Origin: Wolbachia endosymbiont of Aedes albopictus
Lineage (GTDB): Bacteria > Pseudomonadota > Alphaproteobacteria > Rickettsiales > Anaplasmataceae
Reading direction: 5' to 3'
Assembly (NCBI RefSeq): GCF_024804185.1
Contig: NZ_CP101657.1
Coordinates: 372,001 to 436,000, forward strand
DNA length: 64,000 bases
The notes under the pieces were generated by a model that saw only the letters and a list, made by a program, of their open reading frames with translations, ran no database searches and was not told the origin of the DNA. Made by a program: the position numbers and the translations under genes. Below, one piece after another: positions 1 through 12,748 of the stretch. Numbering within the stretch: the stretch's first letter is position 1; the number at the start of each line of letters is the position of its first letter.

Positions 1-53
1 AACCACAAGCAACTTTTTTAGGCTGTTTACGAAACTTGAGCTACAAGGAAATT

Positions 54-1019
<966 letters not shown>

Positions 1020-1592
1020 CTACTCCTTTGTATTTACTTTTATAGTTTTACCTTCCCAAGGCGATAGGCTATCAAGCATACGAAAATCTTGCGGCAAATC
1101 TATAGGATTATATACAACCTTTTTTGCCTCTATATCGTATCTTACTTCCTCATAACCAGTGAGAGGGAAATCTTTTAACATTGGGTGACCTTTGAATCCA
1201 TAGTCTGTTAGAATCCTACGCAAATCAGGGTGATCAGAGAATTCTATTCCATACATATCAAACACTTCACGCTCAAACCACGAAGCTGTGCTAAATACCT
1301 TTGCTATGCTTGGAGGCATATCGCCCTCACATAACTGAAGCTTTATGTGTACTCTAATATTATGCACAATGCTGAGCAGATTGTATATTAGCTCGAAACG
1401 CTTCCCTCTATTTGGATAGTCAACCCCAAAAATATCAACTAATAGTTCAAACCTACACTTTTCATCATCACGTAGAAAGGATAGGTGCTTTTCAATTTCA
1501 TCTAAAGTTGAATATATTACAATAATGCCATCATCTTTTTGAATGCACTCACACTTGGTCTTTTTTTGTATATGCCTTGCAGTTTTATCCAT
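1020..1592 (-). CDS. nuoC: NADH-quinone oxidoreductase subunit C
   Basis: The 30-kDa subunit of the peripheral arm of respiratory complex I, on the cytoplasmic face of the inner membrane. The 190-residue protein carries the family signature in its second half: [20 protein letters not shown], followed by [20 protein letters not shown]. Its start codon overlaps the end of nuoB by 8 bp, which suggests translational coupling. It stands alone and is not fused to NuoD; nuoD is not in this window. Confidence 0.96.
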   Translation of the reverse strand: MDKTARHIQKKTKCECIQKDDGIIVIYSTLDEIEKHLSFLRDDEKCRFELLVDIFGVDYPNRGKRFELIYNLLSIVHNIRVHIKLQLCEGDMPPSIAKVFSTASWFEREVFDMYGIEFSDHPDLRRILTDYGFKGHPMLKDFPLTGYEEVRYDIEAKKVVYNPIDLPQDFRMLDSLSPWEGKTIKVNTKE

Positions 1593-2100
1593 GCTTTATA
1601 TTCTGAGTTCGTTTTATTTTGTTTTGTAGGCATAGCATTCCATATAGCAACGCCTCAGCGGTTGGTGGGCACCCAGGAACATACACATCAACCGGTACAA
1701 TTCTATCACAGCCTCGGACTACTGAATAAGAGTAATGGTAATAACCACCACCATTTGCACAACTTCCCATAGAAATAACATACTTCGGGTCTGCCATTTG
1801 ATCATAAACCTTGCGCAATGCTGCTGCCATTTTATTAGTTAGTGTGCCAGCAACAATCATCACATCTGATTGACGTGGGCTTGCACGGAACATTATACCA
1901 TATCTATCAAGATCATAACGGCTAGATGCGGTATGCATCATCTCAACTGCGCAACATGCAAGACCAAATGTCATTGGCCACAATGAGCCAGATCTTGCCC
2001 AATTCATTACATAATCTGTTAAATCACCAAATTTAGTAACAAGAAACCCTTCTTTTTTATAACGACCCCAGTCATCATTAGATAGAATTTGATTTGTCAT
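1585..2100 (-). CDS. nuoB: NADH-quinone oxidoreductase subunit B
   Basis: Complex I subunit that holds the terminal [4Fe-4S] cluster N2, which passes electrons to quinone. The ligands are visible: the tandem Cys pair in [10 protein letters not shown], the Cys of GSCANGGG and the Cys of [13 protein letters not shown]. The 171-residue length is normal. It sits in the conserved nuoA-nuoB-nuoC order, 3 bp after nuoA, and overlaps nuoC. Confidence 0.97.
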   Translation of the reverse strand: MTNQILSNDDWGRYKKEGFLVTKFGDLTDYVMNWARSGSLWPMTFGLACCAVEMMHTASSRYDLDRYGIMFRASPRQSDVMIVAGTLTNKMAAALRKVYDQMADPKYVISMGSCANGGGYYHYSYSVVRGCDRIVPVDVYVPGCPPTAEALLYGMLCLQNKIKRTQNIKHG

Positions 2101-2103
2101 AAA

Positions 2104-2457
2104 CTACTCCCACTCTAATGCACCTTTACACCATTCATAGATAAAACCTATAGTGAGTATTGCAAGAAATACCATCATAGACCAAAATCCACCATAGCTT
2201 ATCTTAGATAAAGAAACAGCCCAAGGAAAAAGAAAAGCAATTTCTAAGTCAAATATTATAAATAATATTGAAACTAGGTAAAATTTAATGTCAAAATTTT
2301 TTCTTGCACTGGATAATGGATTGAAGCCACACTCATATGTGGAAAGTTTTTCACCATCTGGATTACTCACTGCAAGAAACATAGGCAATATACCTAAAGC
2401 AAAAGATACTACAATTGATACGCAGATAAAGATTACTATGGTTAGATATTCGCTCAT
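2104..2457 (-). CDS. nuoA: NADH-quinone oxidoreductase subunit A
   Basis: Small membrane subunit of complex I. The 117-residue protein has three predicted membrane helices (about 5-28, 62-82 and 88-110) and the conserved loop [20 protein letters not shown] between the first and second, with the family Cys. First of the three nuo genes in this run; the remaining nuo genes lie elsewhere. A gap of 18 bp separates it from the HIT gene upstream. Confidence 0.95.
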   Translation of the reverse strand: MSEYLTIVIFICVSIVVSFALGILPMFLAVSNPDGEKLSTYECGFNPLSSARKNFDIKFYLVSILFIIFDLEIAFLFPWAVSLSKISYGGFWSMMVFLAILTIGFIYEWCKGALEWE

Positions 2458-2475
2458 TTAACAAAACACATAACA

Positions 2476-2844
2476 CTATGAGTTTACATGCTTTCCTAAC
2501 TTTTTACCACCTAAAATATGCACGTGAAAGTGTGGTACAACCTGCTCTCCATTTTCACCGTAGTTAGTGACTAACCTATACCCTGTTTTTTCTAGATTAT
2601 ATTTATGTGCTATCTCTCTTACAGTTTTGAAGAAATTTGCTATTTCCTCTTCAGAAGCTTTTAGAATAAAATCATCGTATGAAATATATTGATTTTTGGG
2701 TATAGCTAAAATGTGAACTGGTGCATCAGGGTACTTATCGCGAAAAGCTAGTACATTTTCATTTTCATGTACCTTCTCACAAGGTAACTCATCTCTTAAT
2801 ATTTGAGCAAAGATGTTATTGCTATCATAAACTTCATTGCTCAT
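2476..2844 (-). CDS. HIT family (histidine triad) protein
   Basis: A nucleotide-binding histidine triad protein of 122 residues, close to HinT, which typically hydrolyses nucleoside phosphoramidates and AMP-lysine adducts. The triad is clear near the C terminus (HFHVHILGG, about residues 105-113), and the N-terminal IFAQILRDELPCEKVHENENVLAF is typical of the family. Its ATG overlaps the stop of the upstream gene (ATGA-type overlap), so it is probably translationally coupled. The physiological substrate cannot be told from the sequence. Confidence 0.92.
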   Translation of the reverse strand: MSNEVYDSNNIFAQILRDELPCEKVHENENVLAFRDKYPDAPVHILAIPKNQYISYDDFILKASEEEIANFFKTVREIAHKYNLEKTGYRLVTNYGENGEQVVPHFHVHILGGKKLGKHVNS

Positions 2845-3791
2845 ATTCCTCTTCCTTTATTTCTTTCTACATCAGGTGTAGATAGTGGTTTTATTACTTC
2901 ACCAGAGGCATCTTCAAAATTCAAAAAAGTACTTTCCAATCCTTCTACTTGCTTTTTGATATCTTGTTCTGATAACTGCATATTTTTTATAGGAGAAATA
3001 GCTTCTTTACTTTTACCAAAAGGAAACTCGTTAGGATTAGTAATGTTAAAAGATTTTACTAATTCATCTGTACTTGTAACAGTTTCTGAGGACTGCCCTG
3101 GTGACTTTCCAGTTTGTGCTGACCTTAGAGTTTCTGATGGTTTGTTCTGATTATCATATTCTCGATACAATTTTTCTGCAATACCATACAGCAATTTTAA
3201 GTCTGTGTGAACTTTAAATTCTCCACCAGTGATTTCTGCAAACTTCTTGAGGTCGCCTTCAACTTTATTAGCAATTCCTTTAAGAACAAGCTCTTTTATT
3301 TCTTTCTCGCTCTTGCCTTTATTATCAGGATTAGTTTTAATAGTGTTAGCTATTTCCTCAACGTTAATTTCAATTACAATTTTGTTTTCTTCTCTGAAAA
3401 TAGTTACATTTGGCAGGTTTTTCTTTATTTGACCTAATTGTTCATCGTTCAAATAAGGTATATCTCCAATAAGAGTCCTTGATGCTAAAAATTTTACTTT
3501 CCCATCCTTACAGCTTATTATTTCTACACCAAGATCTTTACTAGCTTGTGTGGTTTTTATGGGTGGGTCATATTTTTCAAGCTCGCTGCCAATAACATAG
3601 CGCCCGCCATTTTTTATGTCGTGCCACATTTCGCCCCAAGACTTAAACCAGTTTTTTGGCTGTATAGGATATATTATACCTCCAAATAGAGCTTTTGCAC
3701 CTCTACCCAGAAAACTTCCTACTCCCGAAGCTGTATTACCAACTTTAGCTAGTATAGAAGTAGATTCTTCATTTTGGTCGTTTTTTGGCAT
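2841..3791 (-). CDS. Unknown protein, Wolbachia-type
   Basis: I do not recognise a family. The open frame extends to 3827, but I place the start at the ATG at 3791 because a near-perfect Shine-Dalgarno (GGAGGT) lies 4 nt before it, while the upstream alternative has none. The product is about 316 residues. It begins with a Gly/Ala-rich segment that includes a short hydrophobic patch (SGVGSFLGRGAKALFGGIIY), then a charged mixed alpha/beta middle and a low-complexity Ser/Thr/Pro/Gln-rich C-terminal third. There is no classical signal peptide. It overlaps the HIT gene by 4 bp and heads the nuo/mdh run, divergent from murF. Confidence 0.75.
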   Translation of the reverse strand: MPKNDQNEESTSILAKVGNTASGVGSFLGRGAKALFGGIIYPIQPKNWFKSWGEMWHDIKNGGRYVIGSELEKYDPPIKTTQASKDLGVEIISCKDGKVKFLASRTLIGDIPYLNDEQLGQIKKNLPNVTIFREENKIVIEINVEEIANTIKTNPDNKGKSEKEIKELVLKGIANKVEGDLKKFAEITGGEFKVHTDLKLLYGIAEKLYREYDNQNKPSETLRSAQTGKSPGQSSETVTSTDELVKSFNITNPNEFPFGKSKEAISPIKNMQLSEQDIKKQVEGLESTFLNFEDASGEVIKPLSTPDVERNKGRGI

Positions 3792-3972
3792 ACACACCTC
3801 CAAGGTACTTTCTACAACTAAATACATTTTAATTATAGACGAAAAAATTTAAACTTCTATATCCATTATAAGATAGAATTATAGGGATTGCAACCATTAT
3901 TTGTACATTATCTAAAACATGTAGTATTTTCGCTACTTTTATTGTTCAATTTATTATAAAGAATACTCTATT

Positions 3973-5349
3973 ATGTTTAAATGGAACACAAATAATATCA
4001 TTGATGCAACTGGCGGAACAGATGTAAATGTTTGCAATTGGATACATAGCTCAAATATTTCAACGGACACAAGAAACATAAAGAAAGGTGATTTATTTAT
4101 TGCCCTCAAGGGAAAGAATTTTGATGGCCATAATTTTTTGCATGAGGCGTTTTTAAAAGGGGCTGCCGCTGCAATAGTGAGTGAGGGTAAATATAAAAAT
4201 TTCCCTCTCGTTATTGTACAAGATACCCTAAAAGCTTTGCATGATATGGCATCATACTACATTAGAAATGTTCTTGTTGATGCTAAAGTTATTGCAATTA
4301 CAGGCAGTGTCGGGAAAACTACTACAAAGGATATGCTGCACACTGTTTTATCGCAATATGGAGTGTCCCATGCAAACGAAGGTAACTTAAATAACAATAT
4401 AGGATTGCCTTTGACAATTCTAAAAGCTCCAAAAAACTGCCAGTACTTAATCCTTGAAATGGGAATGAATAAAGTTGGTGAAATAAAAGAATTATCAAAG
4501 ATTAGTAATCCAAATATTGCAGTTATTACCAACATCGAACCTGCACATACTAAAAATTTTTCATCACTATTTGACGTTGCACAAGCGAAGTTAGAAATTC
4601 TGTATGGTACGAAAAATAACGGTACTTTGGTCTTGAACAGAGATAATAAATATTATGATTATCTCTCATCACATGCCAATAGAAATATAATAAGCTTCGG
4701 TAAAGATAAAAATGCTGAAGTTTGCTTATTAGACATAATAAGAAACGATGACGGGTTAAATTTAAAAATAAGACTAAATAATAATCAAACTATAAACTGT
4801 AATTTACGTGTGCAAGGTGAGCATTTTGCTTATTCGCTACTTGCTGTTGCAGCAGTTATGCAAAGCCTCAGACTTGATTTATCAAAATTACCACTTGCAC
4901 TTAAGAATTTTAGTGTAACGAAAGGTAGAGGCAATATTCATAAGGTCAAATACAATAGAAAATATATACATTTAATTGATGACTCCTATAACGCCAGCCC
5001 TACTTCGATGAAAACTGCAATAAAAACTTTGAGTACATATTCTAATCAGAGAAAAGTAGCTTTGCTTGGTGATATGTTGGAACTTGGTGATAAAAGCATA
5101 GAATTTCATACAGATTTGGTTAAGATTGTCACAGAAAATAATATAGATAAAATTTATACAGCTGGTAAATTTATGTTAAAATTGCATGAGCTTTTGCCAG
5201 ATAGTATAAGAGGCACGCATTTTGATGATTCTAATCAATTGAAAAGTGATTTAGCTAACATTATTCAGAATAATGACGCAATTCTAGTTAAAGGCTCACG
5301 AGGAATGAAAATGGATCTTATTGTACGGGAATTCATAATAGAATATTAA
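3973..5349 (+). CDS. murF: UDP-N-acetylmuramoyl-tripeptide--D-alanyl-D-alanine ligase
   Basis: Adds D-Ala-D-Ala to the UDP-MurNAc-tripeptide, the last cytoplasmic step before lipid I. The 458-residue product has the Mur ligase N-domain (SSNISTDTRNIKKGDLFIAL), the ATP P-loop ITGSVGKTTTKDML at about 109-122, the substrate loop EGNLNNNIGLPLTIL, the central-domain motif DDSYNASPTSMK and the C-terminal KGSRGMKMD. All are consistent with a working MurF. The gene opens a plus-strand pair with the epimerase and diverges from the gene ending at 3791. Wolbachia are known to keep a lipid II pathway despite lacking a normal wall. Confidence 0.96.
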   Translation: MFKWNTNNIIDATGGTDVNVCNWIHSSNISTDTRNIKKGDLFIALKGKNFDGHNFLHEAFLKGAAAAIVSEGKYKNFPLVIVQDTLKALHDMASYYIRNVLVDAKVIAITGSVGKTTTKDMLHTVLSQYGVSHANEGNLNNNIGLPLTILKAPKNCQYLILEMGMNKVGEIKELSKISNPNIAVITNIEPAHTKNFSSLFDVAQAKLEILYGTKNNGTLVLNRDNKYYDYLSSHANRNIISFGKDKNAEVCLLDIIRNDDGLNLKIRLNNNQTINCNLRVQGEHFAYSLLAVAAVMQSLRLDLSKLPLALKNFSVTKGRGNIHKVKYNRKYIHLIDDSYNASPTSMKTAIKTLSTYSNQRKVALLGDMLELGDKSIEFHTDLVKIVTENNIDKIYTAGKFMLKLHELLPDSIRGTHFDDSNQLKSDLANIIQNNDAILVKGSRGMKMDLIVREFIIEY

Positions 5350-5399
5350 GCAAAATCATTGTATTAATTTACAGTAACAAATTATTAGGAACTTTAATC

Positions 5400-6350
5400 G
5401 TGACAAAACGTGTAATTATTTTTGGTGGAACGGGGTTTATAGGGAAACACATCGTAAGACGCTTGGCAGCAGAAGGATATTTAATAAAGATATTCACTCG
5501 TAATCAGGAAAAAGCTGCTTGTTTAAAATTGTGTGGCAATTTGGGACAAATATCAATATTTAAAGGCGATTTTTTTGATGAAAAATCAGTTCTAGAGGGT
5601 ATGGAAGAATGTGATGTAGCCATAAACTTAGTGGGAATATTATATGAAGCAAAAAAGCACGATTTTTACGCTGTTCACGTTAAAATAGCTGAAAGGATAG
5701 CAAAAGCTGCAAAAATGAAAAATGTACCTATGATGATACATTTTTCTGCTATGGGAATAGAAAGTAGCAAGTTGTCAAAATATGCTCAAAGTAAATTGGA
5801 AGGTGAAAAAGCTGTAACTTCAGCATTTCAAGAAGCAATAATAATTAGGCCAAGCCTTGTATTTGGTAAGGAAGATAACTTCTTTAATAAATTTGCAAGA
5901 CTAGCAACTATTCTTCCTTGCTTACCACTAATTGGCAATGGAACGACTAAATTTCAGCCAATATGTGTAACAGACTTAGCTGAAGTGGTATATCGTATTA
6001 TCAGTTTTAGTAAGCAAGACAAGAAAATTTATAACATGGGTGGACCAAAGGTTTACTCTTTCAAAAGCTTATTGAAGTTTATTCTGAATGTTACTAACAG
6101 AAAGTGTTTGTTGATCAATGTATCTTTTCCAATGGCAAAGTTAATAGCTTTCTTTTTAGAAAATAAAATTATTTCTATGTTGCTAAAACCAATAACCGGA
6201 GATACGAACCCTGTGCTTACTCAAGATCAGGTGAAAGTTATGATGAATAGCTCAATCGAAAAGTCAGCTGACCTTGAAACAATGAAGGTTCGACCATTAG
6301 CAATTGAAAATGTGGTGCCAGAATACTTGAAGATTTATAGAAAGTATTGA
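5400..6350 (+). CDS. NAD(P)-binding epimerase-like protein, complex I NDUFA9 family
   Basis: An atypical short-chain dehydrogenase of 316 residues. The N-terminal glycine motif GGTGFIGKHIVRRL (about 9-22) binds NAD(P), and a YxxxK pair is present (YAQSK, in SKLSKYAQSKLEGEKAV). Overall layout, including HFSAMGIESSKLSKYAQSK and IIRPSLVFGKEDNFFNKFA, matches the alphaproteobacterial relatives of mitochondrial NDUFA9, an accessory subunit of complex I. Start is GTG at 5400; there is no better start nearby. It follows murF by 50 bp and converges on tRNA-Arg. Confidence 0.88.
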   Translation: MTKRVIIFGGTGFIGKHIVRRLAAEGYLIKIFTRNQEKAACLKLCGNLGQISIFKGDFFDEKSVLEGMEECDVAINLVGILYEAKKHDFYAVHVKIAERIAKAAKMKNVPMMIHFSAMGIESSKLSKYAQSKLEGEKAVTSAFQEAIIIRPSLVFGKEDNFFNKFARLATILPCLPLIGNGTTKFQPICVTDLAEVVYRIISFSKQDKKIYNMGGPKVYSFKSLLKFILNVTNRKCLLINVSFPMAKLIAFFLENKIISMLLKPITGDTNPVLTQDQVKVMMNSSIEKSADLETMKVRPLAIENVVPEYLKIYRKY

Positions 6351-6358
6351 TAGAAGAG

Positions 6359-6432
6359 TGTGCCCGGTAGGATTCGAACCTACGGCCCTCAGCTTAGAAG
6401 GCTGATGCTCTATCCAGCTGAGCTACGGGCAC
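6359..6432 (-). tRNA. tRNA-Arg (anticodon UCU)
   Basis: Reads from 6432 down. The acceptor GTGCCCG pairs with CGGGCAC, then come TA, a D arm with AGCTGG, the anticodon stem-loop CAGCC-TTCTAAG-type loop with anticodon TCT, a variable loop, and a T arm GTAGG-TTCGAAT-CCTAC. The discriminator is A. The 3' CCA is not encoded, so it must be added after transcription. It lies 8 bp beyond the stop of the convergent epimerase gene. Confidence 0.96.
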
Positions 6433-6590
6433 ACGACATATATAAAATGCTTCTTAGTACAAGTGAAGTCAAGCATTTCGTGTGAATATGATGTTTATCT
6501 TACAACACCTTGTCATTGCAGTTGTGTGTCACGCGCTGCCGAAATTGGATGCGAGAAGTCCATTTATTTTAGAAAATATTATATAGAAAG

Positions 6591-6907
6591 TTGCTTGACA
6601 AACTCCGCCAGGTCCTTTATTGTAGTGTTAAGGGTATTTATGACTCAAAACTTGTTTTTGACCTGCAGGCTCAATGACAAAATTCAGTAAAAACTCAGAG
6701 TATTTATTGGCGGATTACATAAAATTATAGCGGCTGCATGTCTTTTTTATTTTTTCTACATTCAGCCAAATCGCGCTTAAACTAAGCGTCAGCACATTAT
6801 TACAGCGCCACTTACAGTAATATAGAGTCAAAACTCGCACCACGGGGCTTCTTTTGCCTTTTTTTCTGTTTAGTAAATTTCTTAAATATTTATAGCTAAA
6901 CGACAAC
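6591..6907 (+). repeat. Dispersed ~330-bp element, copy A
   Basis: First of six near-identical copies, written here in its promoter-to-tail orientation. It has a -35 TTGACA at 6595-6600, a 17-nt spacer and TATTGT at 6618-6623. The centre contains a hairpin CGCTTA-aac-TAAGCG whose other copies have a different loop but the same stem. Near the right end, GGGGCTTCTTTTGCC is followed by a run of T. The right end (AAACGACAAC) abuts a class 1 palindrome array. This copy lacks the outermost GAAACGAAAAAAC seen at the left end of the other copies. An open frame on the opposite strand (about 63 codons) is destroyed in other copies, so I treat the element as non-coding. Confidence 0.9.
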
Positions 6908-7395
6908 CGTCATCCCGCAGCGGGATCTCTTGTTAGCGCCGCGGCGGAATGACGGTTCGTGGCGGAATGAGGGTTAAGCAATTCGTCATCCCGCTACGTG
7001 TTAGCGACTAAGAGATACCGCGAATGAATCGCGGTATGACGTAGGATTGCTGTCATCCCGCAGCGGGATCTCTTGTTAGCGCCGCGGCGGAACGACGGTT
7101 CGTGGCGGAATGACGGTTAAGCAATTCATCATCCCGCTACGTGTTAGCGACTAAGAGATACCGCGAATGAATCGCGGTATGACGGTTCGTGACGGCATAA
7201 CAGTTTGCGGCGGTATGACGGTTCGTGGCGGTATGACGGTTAAGCAATTCGTCATCCCGCAGCGGGATCTATGCTGGGAGATACCGCGAATGAATCGCGG
7301 TATGACGGCTCGCGGTGGAATGACGGTTAAGCAATTCGTCATCCCGCTACGTGTTAGCGGGATCTCTTGTTAGCGCCGCGGCAGTATGACGTAGG
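6908..7395. repeat. Class 1 palindrome array
   Basis: About 490 bp of back-to-back palindromic units. The recurring pieces are CCCGCTA-cgtg-TTAGCGGG, ATACCGCGA-atgaa-TCGCGGTAT and GCGGYGGAATGACGGTTCG, each ending in the tag ATGACG or its complement CGTCAT. A block of about 143 bp recurs in tandem (starts near 6911 and 7054). Open frames across this stretch are built from the repeats themselves and are not genes. Confidence 0.9.
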
Positions 7396-7459
7396 GAACC
7401 CTCTCTTGGGTTAGCTATAAAACTAATCAGCATCTTGTTTAGCACATACAAATTAAGTT

Positions 7460-9043
7460 TCACAAATATAGTGCTAAACCTTGACATGCTATAGCTACTT
7501 CTTTCAATTTAGTGGTGGGTTTTGACAGTACACATGCCCTTTCACTAGCTATCTTAAATACCACAGAAGCTACAACCGTTTTAAGTATCACAGAAGTTAC
7601 AATCGTTGCATTTATATTCTGTGCTTTAACATTTACTCTACTTTCTATTGGAAGCTTTACCACCCCTACATCATTACGTACAGCAGTATGATTTATTTCA
7701 TTTTCAGTTCCACTACTATTCTGCAACAAGATATCCCCATTAACTTTTATTTCAACATTTTTGTCACTACTACCATTGTTAAAATTTAATCCCTCGTCTC
7801 TTCTACTTTGTCTTTTTTGTCTTTTTTCTCTTAATTTTAATTTTAATTCAGTTTCTCTTTTATCAGGGGTAGGAAATGGAATGTGAGTTTTTTCCTGACC
7901 ATCTTGATTTATAGCTCTTGTTATATTGAAAACTTCGTTGCTTTGACATGATATTGTATAAATAAGTGGTGCGCAGATTTTCTCTTCACCATCTTGATAT
8001 TTTATGGTTATTGTTGCGTTAAGAATGTCTTCCAGAATATCGTTTTCTCTAGCTATGTCTAAAATTTTTTGAATAACTTTGCGATCACGTAATGCGGCAA
8101 GTAACTTATCAGTTGCTTTTTGATTATTTTGATGTTTTATGGTTATTGTTGCACTAAGAATATCTTTCAGAATACTGTTTTCTTTAGCTACTCTTAACAT
8201 TTTCTCAACAGCTATACTATCTTTACGTAGTATAGCAAAAGCAAGTGGTGTGTAAGTCACTTCTCGGCTATCTGAATGTTTTATAGTTGTTGTTGCGTCA
8301 AGAATGTCTTTCAGAATACCGTTTTCTTTAGCCACTCTTAACAATTTCTCAACAGCTATACTATCTTTATGTATAGCATAAGCAAGTGGTGTAAAAGTTA
8401 CTCTCCTACCATTTGGATATTTTATAGTTGTTGTTGCGTCAAGAATATCTTTCAGAATATTGTTTTCTTTAGAGACTTTTAAAATTTCTTCAATAGCTTT
8501 GCTATTTTCACATAATATGGCATAAGTAAGTGGTGTAAAAGCTGCTCTCCAACCCTCTGGACATTTTATAATTGTTGTTGCGTCAAGAATATCTTTCAGA
8601 ATACCGTTTTCTTTAGAGACTTTTAAAATTTCTTCAATAGCCTTGCTATTTTTATATAATATGGCATAAGTAAGTGGTGTGTAAATTTCTTCCTGACCAT
8701 CTGGACATTTTATAATTGTTGTTGCGTCAAGAATGTCTTTCAGAGTATCGGTTTCTTTAGCTACTCTTAACATTTTCTCAACAACTATACTATTTCTATG
8801 TATAGCATAAGCAAGTGGTGTAACAGTTGATTCTTTACTCCGATGTTTGCTTACTTCCGTAGTAAGAATCCTTTGTTTTTTCTCTTTAGATATTTTTTCT
8901 AGTTCTTCAGCAATGCTACTTTTTTTGCCTTTTATTTTTGATGCTAATTTTAAAATACTTTTTTCATCTTTCTCTTTCAATTTCGAATCATTCACCTGAT
9001 AAGTCGTTTTTTTTCTCAAGATCTTTTTTATTGTACTCAACAT
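7460..9043 (-). CDS. Ankyrin-like repeat protein, possible effector
   Basis: A 527-residue protein with a basic, Lys-rich N terminus, then at least six tandem units of 47-48 residues, then a variable C-terminal region. Each unit reads roughly TPLxYAIxxxS-IEKxLxVAKEN followed by ILKDILDATTxIK and a short Asp/Gly turn. The TPLxYAI start resembles the first helix of an ankyrin repeat, but the unit is longer than the 33 residues of a classical repeat, so it is a divergent solenoid at best. Units 2 and 3 are the closest pair, suggesting recent duplication. The C terminus (about 480-527) is hydrophobic and Cys-containing. Flanked on both sides by repeats. Ankyrin proteins in Wolbachia are often considered candidate host-interacting factors; that role is inference here. 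Confidence 0.75.
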   Translation of the reverse strand: MLSTIKKILRKKTTYQVNDSKLKEKDEKSILKLASKIKGKKSSIAEELEKISKEKKQRILTTEVSKHRSKESTVTPLAYAIHRNSIVVEKMLRVAKETDTLKDILDATTIIKCPDGQEEIYTPLTYAILYKNSKAIEEILKVSKENGILKDILDATTIIKCPEGWRAAFTPLTYAILCENSKAIEEILKVSKENNILKDILDATTTIKYPNGRRVTFTPLAYAIHKDSIAVEKLLRVAKENGILKDILDATTTIKHSDSREVTYTPLAFAILRKDSIAVEKMLRVAKENSILKDILSATITIKHQNNQKATDKLLAALRDRKVIQKILDIARENDILEDILNATITIKYQDGEEKICAPLIYTISCQSNEVFNITRAINQDGQEKTHIPFPTPDKRETELKLKLREKRQKRQSRRDEGLNFNNGSSDKNVEIKVNGDILLQNSSGTENEINHTAVRNDVGVVKLPIESRVNVKAQNINATIVTSVILKTVVASVVFKIASERACVLSKPTTKLKEVAIACQGLALYL

Positions 9044-9491
9044 AACATTTACTCTCTTCGTGGTTATAATATTTGCTTTTATGAATCAGTTGTGTTGATA
9101 ATGTATTAATTGCATAGTTCAGACATTGTTTTATAAAGTAAAATTTTAGTAGACCACCTTACAAGAACGTTTCTTGCTAATTCTAAATCAGAAAAAAAGA
9201 CACAGTAAAGTCATTTATAAGGGAAGAACGAAACTTGTAGCTAACGTGAATCAGATTTACCGACAATTTGAAAAATGACAAATTCGTCATCCCACTGCTT
9301 GTTAGCGGGATCTCTTGTTAGCGGATGAGATACCGTGAATAAATCACGGTATGACGTAGGATTACTGTCATCCCGCTGCTTGTTAGCGGCTAAGAGACAC
9401 CGCGGTGGCATGACGATAGGTTCCAGTGTCAGCTATTTGAGTGACACAGTTTTTGCTTGAACCCGTAACGTTCGTACATTTTGCTAAAAGT
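9044..9491. other. Intergenic stretch between gyrB and the ankyrin-like gene
   Basis: No gene seen. The left half (9044-9284) is AT-rich and presumably holds the promoter of the minus-strand ankyrin-like gene. The middle (9285-9416) is a class 1 palindrome pair. At 9465-9479 there is a copy of the short motif GTAACGTTCGTACA found elsewhere in the window. Confidence 0.7.
9285..9416. repeat. Class 1 palindromes
   Basis: Two units. The hairpin ATACCGTGA-ataaa-TCACGGTAT is a stem variant of ATACCGCGA/TCGCGGTAT with both sides changed. It is accompanied by two CCCRCTGCTTGTTAGCGG-type hairpins and ends in GCATGACG. Confidence 0.85.
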
Positions 9492-11888
<2,397 letters not shown>

Positions 11889-12095
11889 TCATTTATACAC
11901 GTTAATTGATGTTACATTCAGATATACTAGTTAGCAACATTTTTAAACTGATAACCCATGTTAAAAGCACAACTTTACGAATGTTTATTTTTAAAGACAG
12001 CAAATAGTGTCATTCCAACGCGTCTTCCCGGTGGAGATTAAATTATAATGCTCATGCAGTTGCATGCTCGACTAATTAACAGAAAAATCTATAAT

Positions 12096-12704
12096 TCAGT
12101 TTACGTATTTTCTTATCTCAGCCAAAATCTTATCAGATTGACTTTCGTCTGAATTTAAATCAGCTGCAAAGTGTGTAACATATTTTCCTCCATGGCCAAT
12201 AAGATATATTATCGAAGAATGGTTGATTTCTTCTTCTCCGTCTACTTTGCTTGCATATACTTTATATTTCGCAACTACTTCGTCTATTTTTTCTCTTTCA
12301 CCAGTTAACATTTGTATTCTATGGTCAAATTGCTGCTGAAATTCTTTAAGTCTTTCCGTGCTATCGCGCTCAGGATCAACTGTGATGAAGAATGTTTGTA
12401 GCTTGTTGTTAGTTTTCTCATCTAACTTTGCAAGTGTTTCTGAAATTATCCCAAGGTTCATAGGACAAATTCTTTTACATGAGGAAAATCCAAAGAAAAT
12501 CATCATGTATTTATCTTTAAAATCACTACTGCGCAGGATCTGTCCGTCCTGATTAATTAAAGAAAAATCTCCGCCTATCTTAACTTCCGCGTTGTGAATC
12601 GCTGCTGGGGCAAATATGCCTTTTTTAGTGAAATAACAATAACCTAAAAAAACAACTGCTAATGCTGCTAGCACATTAGATAACAATCTTATAAACCTTA
12701 CCAT
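12096..12704 (-). CDS. SCO1/SenC family copper chaperone
   Basis: Thioredoxin-fold copper protein for assembly of the CuA site of cytochrome c oxidase. The 202-residue product has an N-terminal membrane anchor (about 7-24) with the rest in the periplasm. The copper ligands are present: the CxxxC pair C76/C80 in FFGFSSCKRICPMNLG and the distal His in NHSSIIYLIG (about H162). ITVDPERDSTERLKEF is the family signature. It lies 44 bp upstream of dnaQ's 3' neighbour spacer on the same strand; oxidase genes are not in the window. Confidence 0.93.
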   Translation of the reverse strand: MVRFIRLLSNVLAALAVVFLGYCYFTKKGIFAPAAIHNAEVKIGGDFSLINQDGQILRSSDFKDKYMMIFFGFSSCKRICPMNLGIISETLAKLDEKTNNKLQTFFITVDPERDSTERLKEFQQQFDHRIQMLTGEREKIDEVVAKYKVYASKVDGEEEINHSSIIYLIGHGGKYVTHFAADLNSDESQSDKILAEIRKYVN

Positions 12705-12748
12705 TAGAATGCTCTCAGTAAAATCAAATTGTATCTTTATTGGTTAAC

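Noticed and set aside
6715-6906. 63-codon frame on the minus strand, also found at 42218-42409 and 59296-59487
   Set aside because: It lies in the dispersed element. In copies B and F it stops within ten codons, and poly-A length changes shift the frame in copy D. It starts with TTG and has no ribosome site. The DNA, not the frame, is conserved.
7151-7373. Overlapping frames on both strands with repeated MNRGMTVRGGMTV-like sequence
   Set aside because: The peptide repeats mirror the class 1 palindromes; open on both strands only because the repeats lack stops.
6908-7395. Possible CRISPR array
   Set aside because: Units are themselves palindromes set back to back in variable order, without constant-length unique spacers, and no cas genes are present.
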